DNA of 64,000 bases from positions 2,358 to 66,357 of the forward strand of contig JAIFLU010000038.1 of assembly GCA_020048915.1 (NCBI GenBank), in the 5' to 3' direction. Both the position numbers and the translations under genes were made by a program. Below, piece after piece: positions 28,436 to 37,720 of this stretch. The notes below the pieces were generated by a model. That model made no database searches, was not told the DNA's origin, and saw nothing but the letters and a program-made list of their open reading frames with translations. The DNA comes from Bacteroidota bacterium. Lineage in GTDB: Bacteria; Bacteroidota; Bacteroidia; Bacteroidales; JAAUTT01. The stretch's first letter is position 1; each line of letters begins with the position of its first letter.

Positions 28436-28556
28436 CAATGTCGTTTAGTTAAGAAGTAGGCTTAGACTCGCTCAGCCTGACAAACTGGTATTATTTTCAT
28501 ACTGAGCGAAGTCGAAGTGCGGATTAATTATTCAATTCCTAAACTAAACAACATTG
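28436..28556. repeat. MITE/REP-like inverted repeat, copy B (121 bp)
   Basis: One end is CAATGTCGTTTAGTTAAG and the other, read back, CAATGTTGTTTAGTTTAG. The interior has TTAGACTCGCTCAGCCTGA at 28462-28480 opposite ACTGAGCGAAGTCGAAG at 28501-28517. Same length, ends and core as copy A at 20347-20466. It abuts the stop of the DUF985 gene. Confidence 0.85.
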
Positions 28557-28558
28557 AA

Positions 28559-29056
28559 TTAATAATATGTAAATTTTTCAAATGCGGGAAAGGAGTTCGG
28601 ATACTCTTTCCTTAAGTCTTCTTTTCTCACAAATTCAAAGTCTTTAAAGTCAAAACCGGGAGTTACAACACATCCAACTAGTGTAAATGAATTTCCATCA
28701 AATGGAGTTGCTCCGAATATTGTTCCGGCTTTTATTATGGCTTGTGGAAGCTGACCAAGTGAAATGTCAGCTCCTAATATTAAAGATGAAATTTCGCCCT
28801 CTGATAGGCAGATTATGCGCATAGGACTTCCGCAATGATAATACCAAATTTCATCCGATTTTAACCGATGAAATTTTGAAACCTGTCCCGATTCCAATAA
28901 ATAATAAATGCTGGTTGCTAAATTCCGTTTCCCCTTATGCCCTTTATTAAGAATATTGAAAGATATGGAATCGTCGCTTCGATATGTCTCTTTATAATAA
29001 CCTCCTTCGGGGTGAGGTAGTAATTTTAGTAGTTCTATTATTTCATTAGCTTTCAT
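28559..29056 (-). CDS. Cupin domain protein, DUF985 family
   Basis: 165 residues. The DUF985 cupin signature is clear: LLPHPEGGYYKETYRS near residue 15, SIYYLLESGQVSKFHRLKSDE and the terminal CVVTPGFDFKDFEF. Single-domain beta-barrel of unknown substrate; sugar-binding has been proposed for the family. Transcribed alone; repeat copy B lies directly after the stop. Confidence 0.92.
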   Translation of the reverse strand: MKANEIIELLKLLPHPEGGYYKETYRSDDSISFNILNKGHKGKRNLATSIYYLLESGQVSKFHRLKSDEIWYYHCGSPMRIICLSEGEISSLILGADISLGQLPQAIIKAGTIFGATPFDGNSFTLVGCVVTPGFDFKDFEFVRKEDLRKEYPNSFPAFEKFTYY

Positions 29057-29153
29057 TGGTTTTTAAATTAATTGAGTAATTGAACAAACTACTTAACAAA
29101 TATGAACCTAAAAGTTCTTTTTTTTGTTTACCAGATGATATAATAGTAATAAT

Positions 29154-29672
29154 ATGAAAGTTTTTGAACTCTTTATTGAAAAATTAATATTTTTTAGCCG
29201 TTGGATTCAACTGCCAGTTTATTTAGGACTTATTGTTGCCTCGGTAATTTATGCAATAAAGTTTATAATTGAGTTGTGGCATTTATTGCAGGATTTTCCT
29301 TCCATGAACGAAAATGTGATTATGCTTTCGGTACTTGGGTTGATTGATATATCCATGGTTGTTAATCTATTAATTGTTGTAATTATTGGAGGGTATTGGA
29401 CATTTGTCAGTAAAATTGAATTTGAAAATCAGGAAGATAAACCCGATTGGTTAAGCAAGATTAATGCTTCAACCCTAAAAATTAAATTAATTGTATCATT
29501 GGTAAGTATTTCGGGAGTTCACTTATTAAAGACATTTGTCGATATTTCTAATGTAGAAATGAACCATGTTATTTTACAAATAGCCATACACCTTGTTTTT
29601 ATAATTTCAGCGTTGCTTTTGGCTTATACTGATAAAATAATGCATGCTGACGAGGCATCTCAAAGCCATTAA
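29154..29672 (+). CDS. UPF0114 (YqhA-like) membrane protein
   Basis: 172 residues with four membrane helices (about 15-38, 55-80, 104-125 and 138-158). FSRWIQLPVYLGLIVASVIY and VNLLIVVIIGGYWTFVSKIE are characteristic of the family. Function unknown. Convergent with the Nudix gene (26 bases between stops). Confidence 0.9.
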   Translation: MKVFELFIEKLIFFSRWIQLPVYLGLIVASVIYAIKFIIELWHLLQDFPSMNENVIMLSVLGLIDISMVVNLLIVVIIGGYWTFVSKIEFENQEDKPDWLSKINASTLKIKLIVSLVSISGVHLLKTFVDISNVEMNHVILQIAIHLVFIISALLLAYTDKIMHADEASQSH

Positions 29673-29698
29673 TTTTTAATACCTAGAAACCTAAACAT

Positions 29699-30313
29699 TT
29701 AATCACACCACATTAACTCCTTGTTTATTGATAGGTTATACATAATATCAATTTGTTCCTGGGTAATGCGTTCAACAGAAAGTGGAGGATGGTTATCTTT
29801 TTCAAAATATCCTACATCCAATGTTTCAAGGCCTGGTTTAATTTCTCCACTTATATGCTTGCAAAGAATGAATATTTTATAGGAATACCAAGGAGTAGGA
29901 GGATGATTATGGCATTTCTTATCCATTACTGCTAAAAGTCGAACAGGCTCTACTTTTATCCCTGCTTCTTCCCAGACTTCTTTCACAGCGTTTTCATTGG
30001 GAGTTAGTCCTACATCGGCCCATCCTCCCGGAAGGGTCCAGCAACCATCAACTTTTTCTTGTACCATAAGAATTTTGTCGCCTTCAAAAATTACTCCCCG
30101 TACATCGACTTTAGGTGTTTGATATCCTTTTTGGTGTGCAAACAAATCCCGGATAACTTCCGTAGTTTCATTTCCAAGTTTGCTTAGCATTTCAAAACTT
30201 AACTCTTTTAACTGTTCGTAGCGTTCGCTGTCGTATTCGTTATTTTTAAATGTCAAGCCAGTCTCGGCAATGGCGTGTACTTTTTTAGCAAATTCGAGCC
30301 ATAAATGGTCCAT
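29699..30313 (-). CDS. Nudix hydrolase with N-terminal Nudix_N_2 domain
   Basis: 204 residues from MDHLWLEFAKKV; an earlier in-frame ATG at 30367 would add 18 residues that lie within an inverted repeat and are not typical. The N-terminal helical domain (1-60) matches the group that hydrolyses X-linked nucleoside diphosphates. The Nudix box is GGWADVGLTPNENAVKEVWE followed by EAGI, with Leu at the usual first Glu and Lys for Arg, as seen in this subfamily. Members act on ADP-ribose or CDP-choline-like substrates. It follows carB on the same strand. Confidence 0.88.
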   Translation of the reverse strand: MDHLWLEFAKKVHAIAETGLTFKNNEYDSERYEQLKELSFEMLSKLGNETTEVIRDLFAHQKGYQTPKVDVRGVIFEGDKILMVQEKVDGCWTLPGGWADVGLTPNENAVKEVWEEAGIKVEPVRLLAVMDKKCHNHPPTPWYSYKIFILCKHISGEIKPGLETLDVGYFEKDNHPPLSVERITQEQIDIMYNLSINKELMWCD

Positions 30314-30343
30314 GGTATTTTTTTTAGATTTTGTTTGATAGCA

Positions 30344-30385
30344 CAAAGCCGCAAAGAATTCTTTCATTATTCAATTGCGGCTTTG
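30344..30385 (-). other. Hairpin between carB and the Nudix gene
   Basis: An exact 11-bp inverted repeat, CAAAGCCGCAA and TTGCGGCTTTG, with a 20-base spacer. There is no T-run on either side, so it is not a standard terminator. It lies just ahead of the preferred Nudix start and would sit in the leader RNA of a carB-Nudix transcript. Confidence 0.6.
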
Positions 30386-30406
30386 ACAGATGCGTTTAAA
30401 TGTATC

Positions 30407-33400
30407 TTAATATTCGTCCCAGCTTTTAATTGGGATATCGTCAATATCACGTTTACAAATAGCGATTAGGAAGGCACTTGCAAGCCGGGCATTTGTAATA
30501 AGAGGAATATTATAATCCACTGCACTCCTACGAATGGTATAGTCGTTATTCAATTCTTGTTTCGAAAGGTTTTTAGGGATATTTACCACTAAATCTATTT
30601 TCTTTTGCCTAATATAATCAAGTGTGTTGGGTTCCTTGTCTTCATCAGGCCAATGCAGCGCCGTCACCTCTAACCCATTGCTACGGAAAAATTCGGCAGA
30701 TCCTTTTGTCGCAAATAAGTTATAACCTTTTTCAACTAGCAGGCGGGCACTGTTTAATAATTCGACTTTATCGCGGGCTGTTCCGGTGGATAATAAAATA
30801 TTCTTCTTCGGAATAGTATATCCTACAGATAGCATAGATTTTAAGAGCGTCTCATAATAATCGTCTCCGATACAACCAACTTCTCCGGTTGAAGCCATTT
30901 CAACTCCTAATACAGGATCAGCCTTTAAAAGACGGTGAAAGGAGAATTGAGGAGCTTTTATCCCGATGTAATCCACCTCAAATATCGATTTGTCAAGTTT
31001 TTCAGCAGGAGCTCCCAGCATGATGCGCGTTGATAAATCTATAAGATTAGATTTTAAAACTTTTGAAACAAAAGGCATGGATCGTGAGGCACGCAAGTTA
31101 CATTCTATCACTTTAATGTCGTTATCCTTTGCAAGGAACTGCATGTTGAAGGGCCCAGAAATATTTAATTCCTTCGCAATTTTTCGGGCAATGCGTTTAA
31201 TACGTTTTACAGTTTCGAAATATATTTTTTGCGGAGGAAATACCATGGTGGCATCTCCACTGTGAACCCCAGCAAATTCTATATGTTCGGAAATTGCATA
31301 GGCCATCATTTCGCCGTCTCTGGCAACTGCATCAATTTCTATCTCTTTTGCGTTTTCAATAAACTCCGAAACAACCACCGGATAACGTTTCGACACATTG
31401 GCAGCCAATTCAAGGAAGTGTTTTAGTTCCTCCCGGTTAGAGACCACATTCATGGCAGCACCAGAGAGCACATACGAAGGACGGATAAGCACAGGAAAAT
31501 CTACCAGATCAATAAATTTATAGATTTCTTCGATACTGGTTAATTCTTTCCAACGAGGTTGATCAATTTTCAGGGTGTCGCACATCATTGAGAACTTATG
31601 ACGATCTTCGGCCCTGTCAATAGATAGTGGGGATGTTCCCAGAATGGGCACATGCTGATTGTGTAAACGGATGGCCAAATTATTTGGAATTTGTCCACCG
31701 GTAGAAATAATAACCCCTTTAGGAACTTCCAGGTCGGTAATATCAAGAACCCGTTCAAGTGAAAGTTCATCGAAGAAAAGGCGGTCGCATACATCGTAAT
31801 CAGTACTAACCGTTTCGGGATTATAGTTGATCATTACCGAACGGTAACCTTGCTCTTTAATGGTGTTTAAGGCACTTACCCCACACCAGTCGAATTCAAC
31901 CGAACTACCAATACGATATGCCCCTGAGCCTAGCACTACAACAGATTTATTATCACGAGCAAATTCCACATCGTGTTCTGTGCCGTTGTATGTAAGGTAG
32001 AGGTAATTGGTTTTGGCAGGATATTCTGCTGCCAGTGTATCAATTTGTTTTACAAATGGAACAACGCCCTGTTGCTTGCGATAAGTACGCACATTGAGGA
32101 GGTAATCTTCCATATGGTCGTTATCGCTTTTCAACACAAAACGGGCAAGTTGAAAATCAGAATACCCCATTTGTTTTGCATGTCGGAGCAAAGGAATGGG
32201 AAGTTCTTCAATTTTGTTGAATTTCTCTAATTCGTTCTTAAGACTAAAAATATTATGAAGCTTTATTAAAAACCAACGGTCAATTTTGGTAAGGTCGTGA
32301 ATTCTGTCCACAGAATATCCCCTTTCAAATGCATCAGCAATAACGAAGATGCGCATATCGGTAGGATTCGTAAGTTCCTTGTCCAAGTCGTCAAATTTTA
32401 AGTCGCGGTTACCAGTAAATCCGTGCATCCCCTGACCAATCATTCGAAGCCCTTTCTGAATCGCTTCTTCAAACGAACGTCCAATGGACATAACCTCTCC
32501 AACACTTTTCATAGAAGAGCCAATTTCTTTTGAGACGCCTACGAATTTGTTCAAATCCCAACGGGGAATTTTACATACGATATAATCAAGCGCTGGCTCA
32601 AAAAAAGCAGAAGTTGTTTTGGTAATAGAATTTTTAAGTTCGTGCAGACCATAGCTCAATGCAAGTTTTGCAGCAACAAAAGCCAGGGGATAACCGGTAG
32701 CTTTTGATGCAAGCGCAGAAGAGCGCGATAAACGTGCATTCACTTCAATAACACGATAGTCCTCAGAATGTGGGTCAAGCGCATACTGAACATTACATTC
32801 TCCAACAATTCCAATATGGCGAATGATTTGAATGGATAGACGACGCAGTTTATGATATTCGCTGTTAGTAAGCGTTTGTGAAGGAGCTACGACAATACTT
32901 TCGCCTGTATGAATTCCCAGAGGATCGAAATTCTCCATGTTACAAACCGTAATACAGTTATCGTAACAGTCGCGCACTACTTCGTATTCGATTTCCTTCC
33001 AGCCTTTAAGGGATTCTTCTACTAACACCTGGTTAGAGTATGCAAAAGCTTTTGAAACAAGCTTCTTTAATTCGTCCATATCGGAACAGAATCCACTGCC
33101 CAGTCCGCCCAGAGCATATGCTGCCCGCACAATAAGGGGGAATCCCAGTTTTTCAGCTGCTGCCATAGCATCTTCAAGATTGGAAGCTGCAACACTGCGG
33201 GCAGTTTTTACATTTATCTCGTTAAGTTTATTTACAAACAAATCACGGTCTTCAGTATCCATAATGGCCTGGATAGGAGTTCCCAAAACCCTGACATTGT
33301 ATTTTTCGAACATGTTAGCTCTAAACAATGCTATACCACAATTAAGAGCTGTTTGGCCACCAAAAGAAAGGAGTATCCCATCGGGTTTTTCTTTGGCTAT

Positions 33401-33625
33401 AACTTTTTCGACGAAATATGGGGTTACCGGTAAGAAATATATTTTATCGGCGATGCCTTCGGTAGTTTGAACAGTAGCAATATTGGGATTGATCAGAACA
33501 GTGTAAACACCTTCCTCTTTGAGGGCTTTGAGGGCTTGCGAACCGGAATAATCAAACTCACCAGCCTCCCCTATTTTGAGTGCCCCGGATCCCAGCACTA
33601 TTACTTTCTTTACGCTTTTATCCAT
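30407..33625 (-). CDS. carB: Carbamoyl-phosphate synthase large subunit
   Basis: 1072 residues from MDKSVKKVIVLGSGALKIGE; the upstream in-frame stretch of 13 codons overlaps the promoter. Two homologous halves each have an ATP-grasp domain: VIVLGSGALKIGEAGEFDYS at the start of the first and SVVVLGSGAYRIGSSVEFDW at the start of the second. The C-terminal 140 residues are the MGS-like allosteric domain. Makes carbamoyl phosphate from bicarbonate, ATP and the ammonia delivered by CarA. The small subunit gene is 7 kb away and oppositely oriented. Confidence 0.98.
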   Translation of the reverse strand: MDKSVKKVIVLGSGALKIGEAGEFDYSGSQALKALKEEGVYTVLINPNIATVQTTEGIADKIYFLPVTPYFVEKVIAKEKPDGILLSFGGQTALNCGIALFRANMFEKYNVRVLGTPIQAIMDTEDRDLFVNKLNEINVKTARSVAASNLEDAMAAAEKLGFPLIVRAAYALGGLGSGFCSDMDELKKLVSKAFAYSNQVLVEESLKGWKEIEYEVVRDCYDNCITVCNMENFDPLGIHTGESIVVAPSQTLTNSEYHKLRRLSIQIIRHIGIVGECNVQYALDPHSEDYRVIEVNARLSRSSALASKATGYPLAFVAAKLALSYGLHELKNSITKTTSAFFEPALDYIVCKIPRWDLNKFVGVSKEIGSSMKSVGEVMSIGRSFEEAIQKGLRMIGQGMHGFTGNRDLKFDDLDKELTNPTDMRIFVIADAFERGYSVDRIHDLTKIDRWFLIKLHNIFSLKNELEKFNKIEELPIPLLRHAKQMGYSDFQLARFVLKSDNDHMEDYLLNVRTYRKQQGVVPFVKQIDTLAAEYPAKTNYLYLTYNGTEHDVEFARDNKSVVVLGSGAYRIGSSVEFDWCGVSALNTIKEQGYRSVMINYNPETVSTDYDVCDRLFFDELSLERVLDITDLEVPKGVIISTGGQIPNNLAIRLHNQHVPILGTSPLSIDRAEDRHKFSMMCDTLKIDQPRWKELTSIEEIYKFIDLVDFPVLIRPSYVLSGAAMNVVSNREELKHFLELAANVSKRYPVVVSEFIENAKEIEIDAVARDGEMMAYAISEHIEFAGVHSGDATMVFPPQKIYFETVKRIKRIARKIAKELNISGPFNMQFLAKDNDIKVIECNLRASRSMPFVSKVLKSNLIDLSTRIMLGAPAEKLDKSIFEVDYIGIKAPQFSFHRLLKADPVLGVEMASTGEVGCIGDDYYETLLKSMLSVGYTIPKKNILLSTGTARDKVELLNSARLLVEKGYNLFATKGSAEFFRSNGLEVTALHWPDEDKEPNTLDYIRQKKIDLVVNIPKNLSKQELNNDYTIRRSAVDYNIPLITNARLASAFLIAICKRDIDDIPIKSWDEY

Positions 33626-33653
33626 TCTTTTTTTCCTAAATAATTTTACTTTC

Positions 33654-33661
33654 CAAAAATA
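33654..33661 (-). promoter_or_regulatory. -7 box (TATTTTTG) of carB
   Basis: Read on the minus strand, GTGTATTTTTGGAA fits TAnnTTTG and is 29 bases before the carB ATG. It overlaps the end of the longer reading, supporting the start at 33625. Confidence 0.55.
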
Positions 33662-33840
33662 CACTTTTTATCCAGCGCGTAAAAATATATGTTTTGCAAC
33701 ACTTATAAAAGGAGAAAATGCAAAATACAGTTAGAAAATATTAATGATTGGACTGACGTGGGTTATAGGCGGTTTTTTTTATACAGCATCCTTCAACTTG
33801 CCGAAACAGGTTAATCCAATACAATATTTTAAAAATTCCA

Positions 33841-35076
33841 TTACAAATCCCTCGCCACTTCCCCATGGAAACCAATATCCAGCCCTTCTTTTTCCATTTC
33901 AGGATCAACTTTAACAGGGGTGAATTTGTTTATCGCTTTAAGTATTAACATGGTAAACGAATAAGCATAAACAATGGCTATAATTATCGCAGTCACTTCT
34001 TTGATTAATAATGTAAACCCTCCTCCACTGAATAATCCGTTTGCGCCATTCGGGTTTATAGTAGTAGTTGCAAAAAGGCCAAGACAAACGGTTCCAATAA
34101 CTCCTCCCATGCCGTGAACACCCCATACATCAAGCGCGTCGTCCCATCCTTTGCGCATTTTGAATTTTACTGCCATAAAGCATCCGATAGCTGCTATGAT
34201 TCCTATAAGGGCAGATTGAAGCACTGTAACATAACCGGCAGCAGGGGTTATTGTAGCTAAACCAGCAACTGCACCTGTCATTAATCCAATAAATGTTGGC
34301 TTTTTATTTCCGGTGTTCCATTCAATTAAAAGCCAGGTAACAGCCGCAAAAGATGCTGCTGTATCGGTATTAATAAAAGCAGCAATTGTAATATCGTCAA
34401 CATTTAGTTCACTTCCGGCATTAAAGCCATACCAGCCAAACCATAGCAGAGCTGTACCAATTGCAACTAAAGGTATATTATTAGGAACATTTGCCTTTTC
34501 GGAACGGGCTCCAACATAATTTACACAAGCCAATGCAGCAAAACCTGCTACAGCATGAACTACAATTCCTCCCGCAAAGTCCAAAACGCCCCATGATGCA
34601 AGGATTCCTCCACCCCAAATCATATGCACAAATGGATAATAAACCAATAATTGCCAAAGTATTAAAAAAATAATATATGCTTTAAAAGTAATGCGGTTGA
34701 TAAATGCCCCTGTAATAAGCGCTGGGGTTATAATTGCAAACATCATTTGATAAGCAAAGAACAAATATTCGGGGAAGTTCCGGTCTGGAGAAAATACTGT
34801 TTTGGGTGTCACTCCATTCAGAAAAGCCTTATCTAAATTCCCGTAAATTCCGAAAAAATCGTTCCCATGTGCAATGTTTCCACTAAAACAAAGAGAGTAA
34901 CCAAATGCAAGCCAAAGTACCGAAGTTAGTCCCATGGAAACAAAACTCTGAATCATAATATTGAGGATATTCTTTTTACAACCCAAGCCGCCATAAAAGA
35001 AAGACAATCCGGGAGTCATAAGCATTACCAAACTGGTGGCAAGCACCATGAAAGTAGTAAGTCCAGTATCGAACAT
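33841..35076 (-). CDS. amt: Ammonium transporter (Amt/MEP/Rh family)
   Basis: 411 residues with eleven predicted membrane helices. The twin pore histidines are seen in YYPFVHMIWGGGILA and DVWGVHGMGGVIG; GGLGCKKNILNIMIQ and HAVAGFAALACVNYVGAR are further family motifs. It moves ammonium across the inner membrane. No glnK/glnB gene is adjacent, which is unusual because amt is often paired with a PII gene. The neighbouring carB also consumes ammonia-derived nitrogen, which may be chance. Confidence 0.96.
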   Translation of the reverse strand: MFDTGLTTFMVLATSLVMLMTPGLSFFYGGLGCKKNILNIMIQSFVSMGLTSVLWLAFGYSLCFSGNIAHGNDFFGIYGNLDKAFLNGVTPKTVFSPDRNFPEYLFFAYQMMFAIITPALITGAFINRITFKAYIIFLILWQLLVYYPFVHMIWGGGILASWGVLDFAGGIVVHAVAGFAALACVNYVGARSEKANVPNNIPLVAIGTALLWFGWYGFNAGSELNVDDITIAAFINTDTAASFAAVTWLLIEWNTGNKKPTFIGLMTGAVAGLATITPAAGYVTVLQSALIGIIAAIGCFMAVKFKMRKGWDDALDVWGVHGMGGVIGTVCLGLFATTTINPNGANGLFSGGGFTLLIKEVTAIIIAIVYAYSFTMLILKAINKFTPVKVDPEMEKEGLDIGFHGEVARDL

Positions 35077-35562
35077 GATTTAATGTTTTAAAATTTCGCG
35101 ACGAAGATATAAAATGTTTTTAATCCTAATTTTCACAGGGGTATTAATTTTATTTATATAGATAAAATCTATTTTATGTTTTAAATTGTAATATATATCT
35201 ATTTTTTAATTAGTATTATTTACATGATACCCTTAGGATTTAATATATACCGATTTGTTTTCCATGTTTCATAAAATGGTATAAACAGCCATTTTTATTT
35301 CAAATAGTAATAATTAATGATAGTTCAGTTGATGATTATAAAACGGAAGCGGAGAGCTAACGATCCCGGATTTTGACTATCGAAGTAATCTATTAGATTA
35401 ATATTCCAAATAACTTTTATATTTTCGGTGCACAATTAATTAAGAATGAACAGAAATAGTTGGCTACCTCCGTCCAAATTATGGCAGTAGAAATTCAGTG
35501 ACTTTTTTAACTTAACTAATTGTTTAATAAAATTTCAATTAATTATTTATATAGATGGTGTT
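35077..35562. other. Intergenic region without recognised genes
   Basis: 486 AT-rich bases between the divergent amt and TPR/transglutaminase genes. On the minus strand 35102-35109 reads TATCTTCG, one mismatch from TAnnTTTG, a possible amt promoter. A six-base inverted repeat (GATAGT at 35319, ACTATC at 35376) is probably chance. No tRNA or small gene is seen. Confidence 0.6.
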
Positions 35563-37527
35563 ATGAAATTCAGCATTTACTTTTTTCTCTTTTTACTAAG
35601 CTGTTTGCGCGTTAATTCCCAAAAGCAGGATTCGATAATATTTACGACCCAATTTGAAAAGCAGGTTTTTTCTACATACATCAAAACGGAAGAAGTTTCC
35701 TCCTTCGACTTATTACTGGCAATGAATTATGAAAGCCAATCAACTCAGATAAAATCTTCTTTAAATCTGTTTATTAAATCACTTGAATTGAAGGGGCTGG
35801 ACAAGTATCCCCGTAAAAAGCAAATCAAAGAAATATACAAACTGGTACATGACCGTTTTTTTAAAAAATATACCGAGGAGACTTATTTCTCTGATATTTT
35901 TAAGAACGGTAACTATAATTGCGTTACAGCTTCGGCACTTTATGCATTGGTATTGGATCACTTTAAAATAGAATACATCATTAAGGAAACGCCCAACCAT
36001 GTATATATTATTGCAGATCCCAACAGCACCAGTTTCCTAATCGAAACAACACTTCCTTCGAAGGGGGTTTACCAGTTCGATGACCGATTTAAGAAAAACT
36101 ATGTTGATTTTTTAGTGAGTAATAAAATTATCTCTCAAAGCGAATATAAGACTAACTCGATAAACGATTTATTCGAAAAAAACTATGAATCGGCTAAGAC
36201 AATTAGTTTGCTGCAATTGGGGGCGTTGCAATATTATAACAGGGGTGTATTTGCATTCAATGCAGCAAATTATCCTTTGTCTTCATCAAATTTCGAGAAG
36301 GCAAGTATTATTTATCCTTCCAATAATGTAAAGTATTTGTTTTCGAATTCTTTATTACTGATGCTGACTGATCAAAGTACCAGAAAAAAATTCGATGGTA
36401 AAACATTGGCCAAATATGCCAATACCAATAAAACTAATACGGAAGCAATTCAACAATCGAAAGACCATTTTAAAGCAATTGGTTCGGAAATGGTTATTAA
36501 TCATCCCGATATTAAAGGATTCAAAATTGTGTATACCGATTTATGCGCTTTTCTGAACGATTCAATTGATAAGAGCGATTTTACCCAAACTTATCATGAC
36601 TTGTTGGCTTATTACTATTATACCAAAAATGATTTTGGAGAGGTAATTAAACATGCGAAAGCATCTTACCAGGTAAATCCGGATAATATCCAAACACAGC
36701 AATTTTTAAAGGAGGCATTGTTAAAATACCTTTCGGTTAACTATACCACCGAAATGCCTCCAAGTGATAGTATGATTTACTATGCCGAAAAATATCCCTT
36801 TATGCTTGGCGAAAATGCATTTTTAAATATGCTGGCAGGCTCTTATGGCAATGATTTGCTAAAAAATTCGAATTCGAAGAATGAGAAGGAGGTTTCGGAA
36901 TTGCATAAACGTTTCCGTACTTTTATTCGAAGACAATCAGGAAATGGAATGGAAAAGGATTTTATTGAAGGGTTCTATTCTGAAACCTCTTCGATGTTTG
37001 TTAAAATAGCGGAGTATGAAATAGCGGAAAGCATCCTTCAGGAAGGACTCTTATTTGTTCCGGAATCGTGGATATTAAAGCAGAAGCTTCAGACTATCAA
37101 AACCTCTAAAAAGGATTTGCAGAAATACATGAATTCTACAAAAACGTATGTGAAGTATAAAGCCCCCGAGCCTGTTAAACCTCCAAAATTTGATGCCGCA
37201 ACAGTAAATGCCAATGTAAAAAAATATTTGCCAAAATGCTGGAGCCTCAACATGGAGGGAAAATCAAATCCCAAGGGGAATAAAAAGGACGACGAGTTAA
37301 AATTTATTTTTTTTACTGATAATAAGGTAAAATTCAAATCGGGGACTGAAGAGCATTGGGGAACATATAAATTTAATCAAAGCAATTCAACCCTCGAACT
37401 TGAAAGCAATGAGGATAAAGAAAAATTTGCAATCCTTATTTATGAAGCTTCGGAAATGCAGATGAAAGGTATAATGTCTGTCGATTCGGATGGAATGAAA
37501 GTTGAATTAAACGGGTGTGAAAAGTAA
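35563..37527 (+). CDS. Secreted transglutaminase-like/TPR protein
   Basis: 654 residues with a signal peptide (1-19, LRVNSQ). A transglutaminase-like domain follows, with C120 (GNYNCVTASALYALVL), H146 (TPNHVYII) and an acidic residue at D152 or E161. The region from about 200 to 520 is helical and TPR-like (YYNRGVFAFNAANYPLSSSN and AYYYYTKNDFGEVIKHAKAS). The last 100 residues are a small beta domain (WGTYKFNQSNSTLELES) that resembles lipocalin-type C-terminal modules. It may bind or process cell-wall or peptide substrates; function unproven. The TonB receptor gene follows on the same strand after 190 bases. Confidence 0.75.
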   Translation: MKFSIYFFLFLLSCLRVNSQKQDSIIFTTQFEKQVFSTYIKTEEVSSFDLLLAMNYESQSTQIKSSLNLFIKSLELKGLDKYPRKKQIKEIYKLVHDRFFKKYTEETYFSDIFKNGNYNCVTASALYALVLDHFKIEYIIKETPNHVYIIADPNSTSFLIETTLPSKGVYQFDDRFKKNYVDFLVSNKIISQSEYKTNSINDLFEKNYESAKTISLLQLGALQYYNRGVFAFNAANYPLSSSNFEKASIIYPSNNVKYLFSNSLLLMLTDQSTRKKFDGKTLAKYANTNKTNTEAIQQSKDHFKAIGSEMVINHPDIKGFKIVYTDLCAFLNDSIDKSDFTQTYHDLLAYYYYTKNDFGEVIKHAKASYQVNPDNIQTQQFLKEALLKYLSVNYTTEMPPSDSMIYYAEKYPFMLGENAFLNMLAGSYGNDLLKNSNSKNEKEVSELHKRFRTFIRRQSGNGMEKDFIEGFYSETSSMFVKIAEYEIAESILQEGLLFVPESWILKQKLQTIKTSKKDLQKYMNSTKTYVKYKAPEPVKPPKFDAATVNANVKKYLPKCWSLNMEGKSNPKGNKKDDELKFIFFTDNKVKFKSGTEEHWGTYKFNQSNSTLELESNEDKEKFAILIYEASEMQMKGIMSVDSDGMKVELNGCEK

Positions 37528-37690
37528 TTTTTAGGGCCTTCCGTTACAATTTCGATATCAGGGTGTAATCCAAATTACTAGTCTTAACAACTTATGATTT
37601 AGCTCTATCTCTGTTTTTAATTATTGGTTATTGTTACGAAAATTTAATATTCCGCCCATTCAATTAACATACCTTTAATATTAATTACCT

Positions 37691-37698
37691 TATTTTTG
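37691..37698 (+). promoter_or_regulatory. -7 box (TATTTTTG) of the TonB-dependent receptor gene
   Basis: CTTATTTTTGAAG fits TAnnTTTG, 22 bases before the ATG at 37721, so the receptor has its own promoter. Confidence 0.5.
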
Positions 37699-37720
37699 AA
37701 GGGTTCATCGGCCATTGAAG

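Noticed and set aside
35319-35381. tRNA-like sequence between amt and the TPR gene
   Set aside because: There is only a six-base closing stem; the T-loop and anticodon stem are missing.
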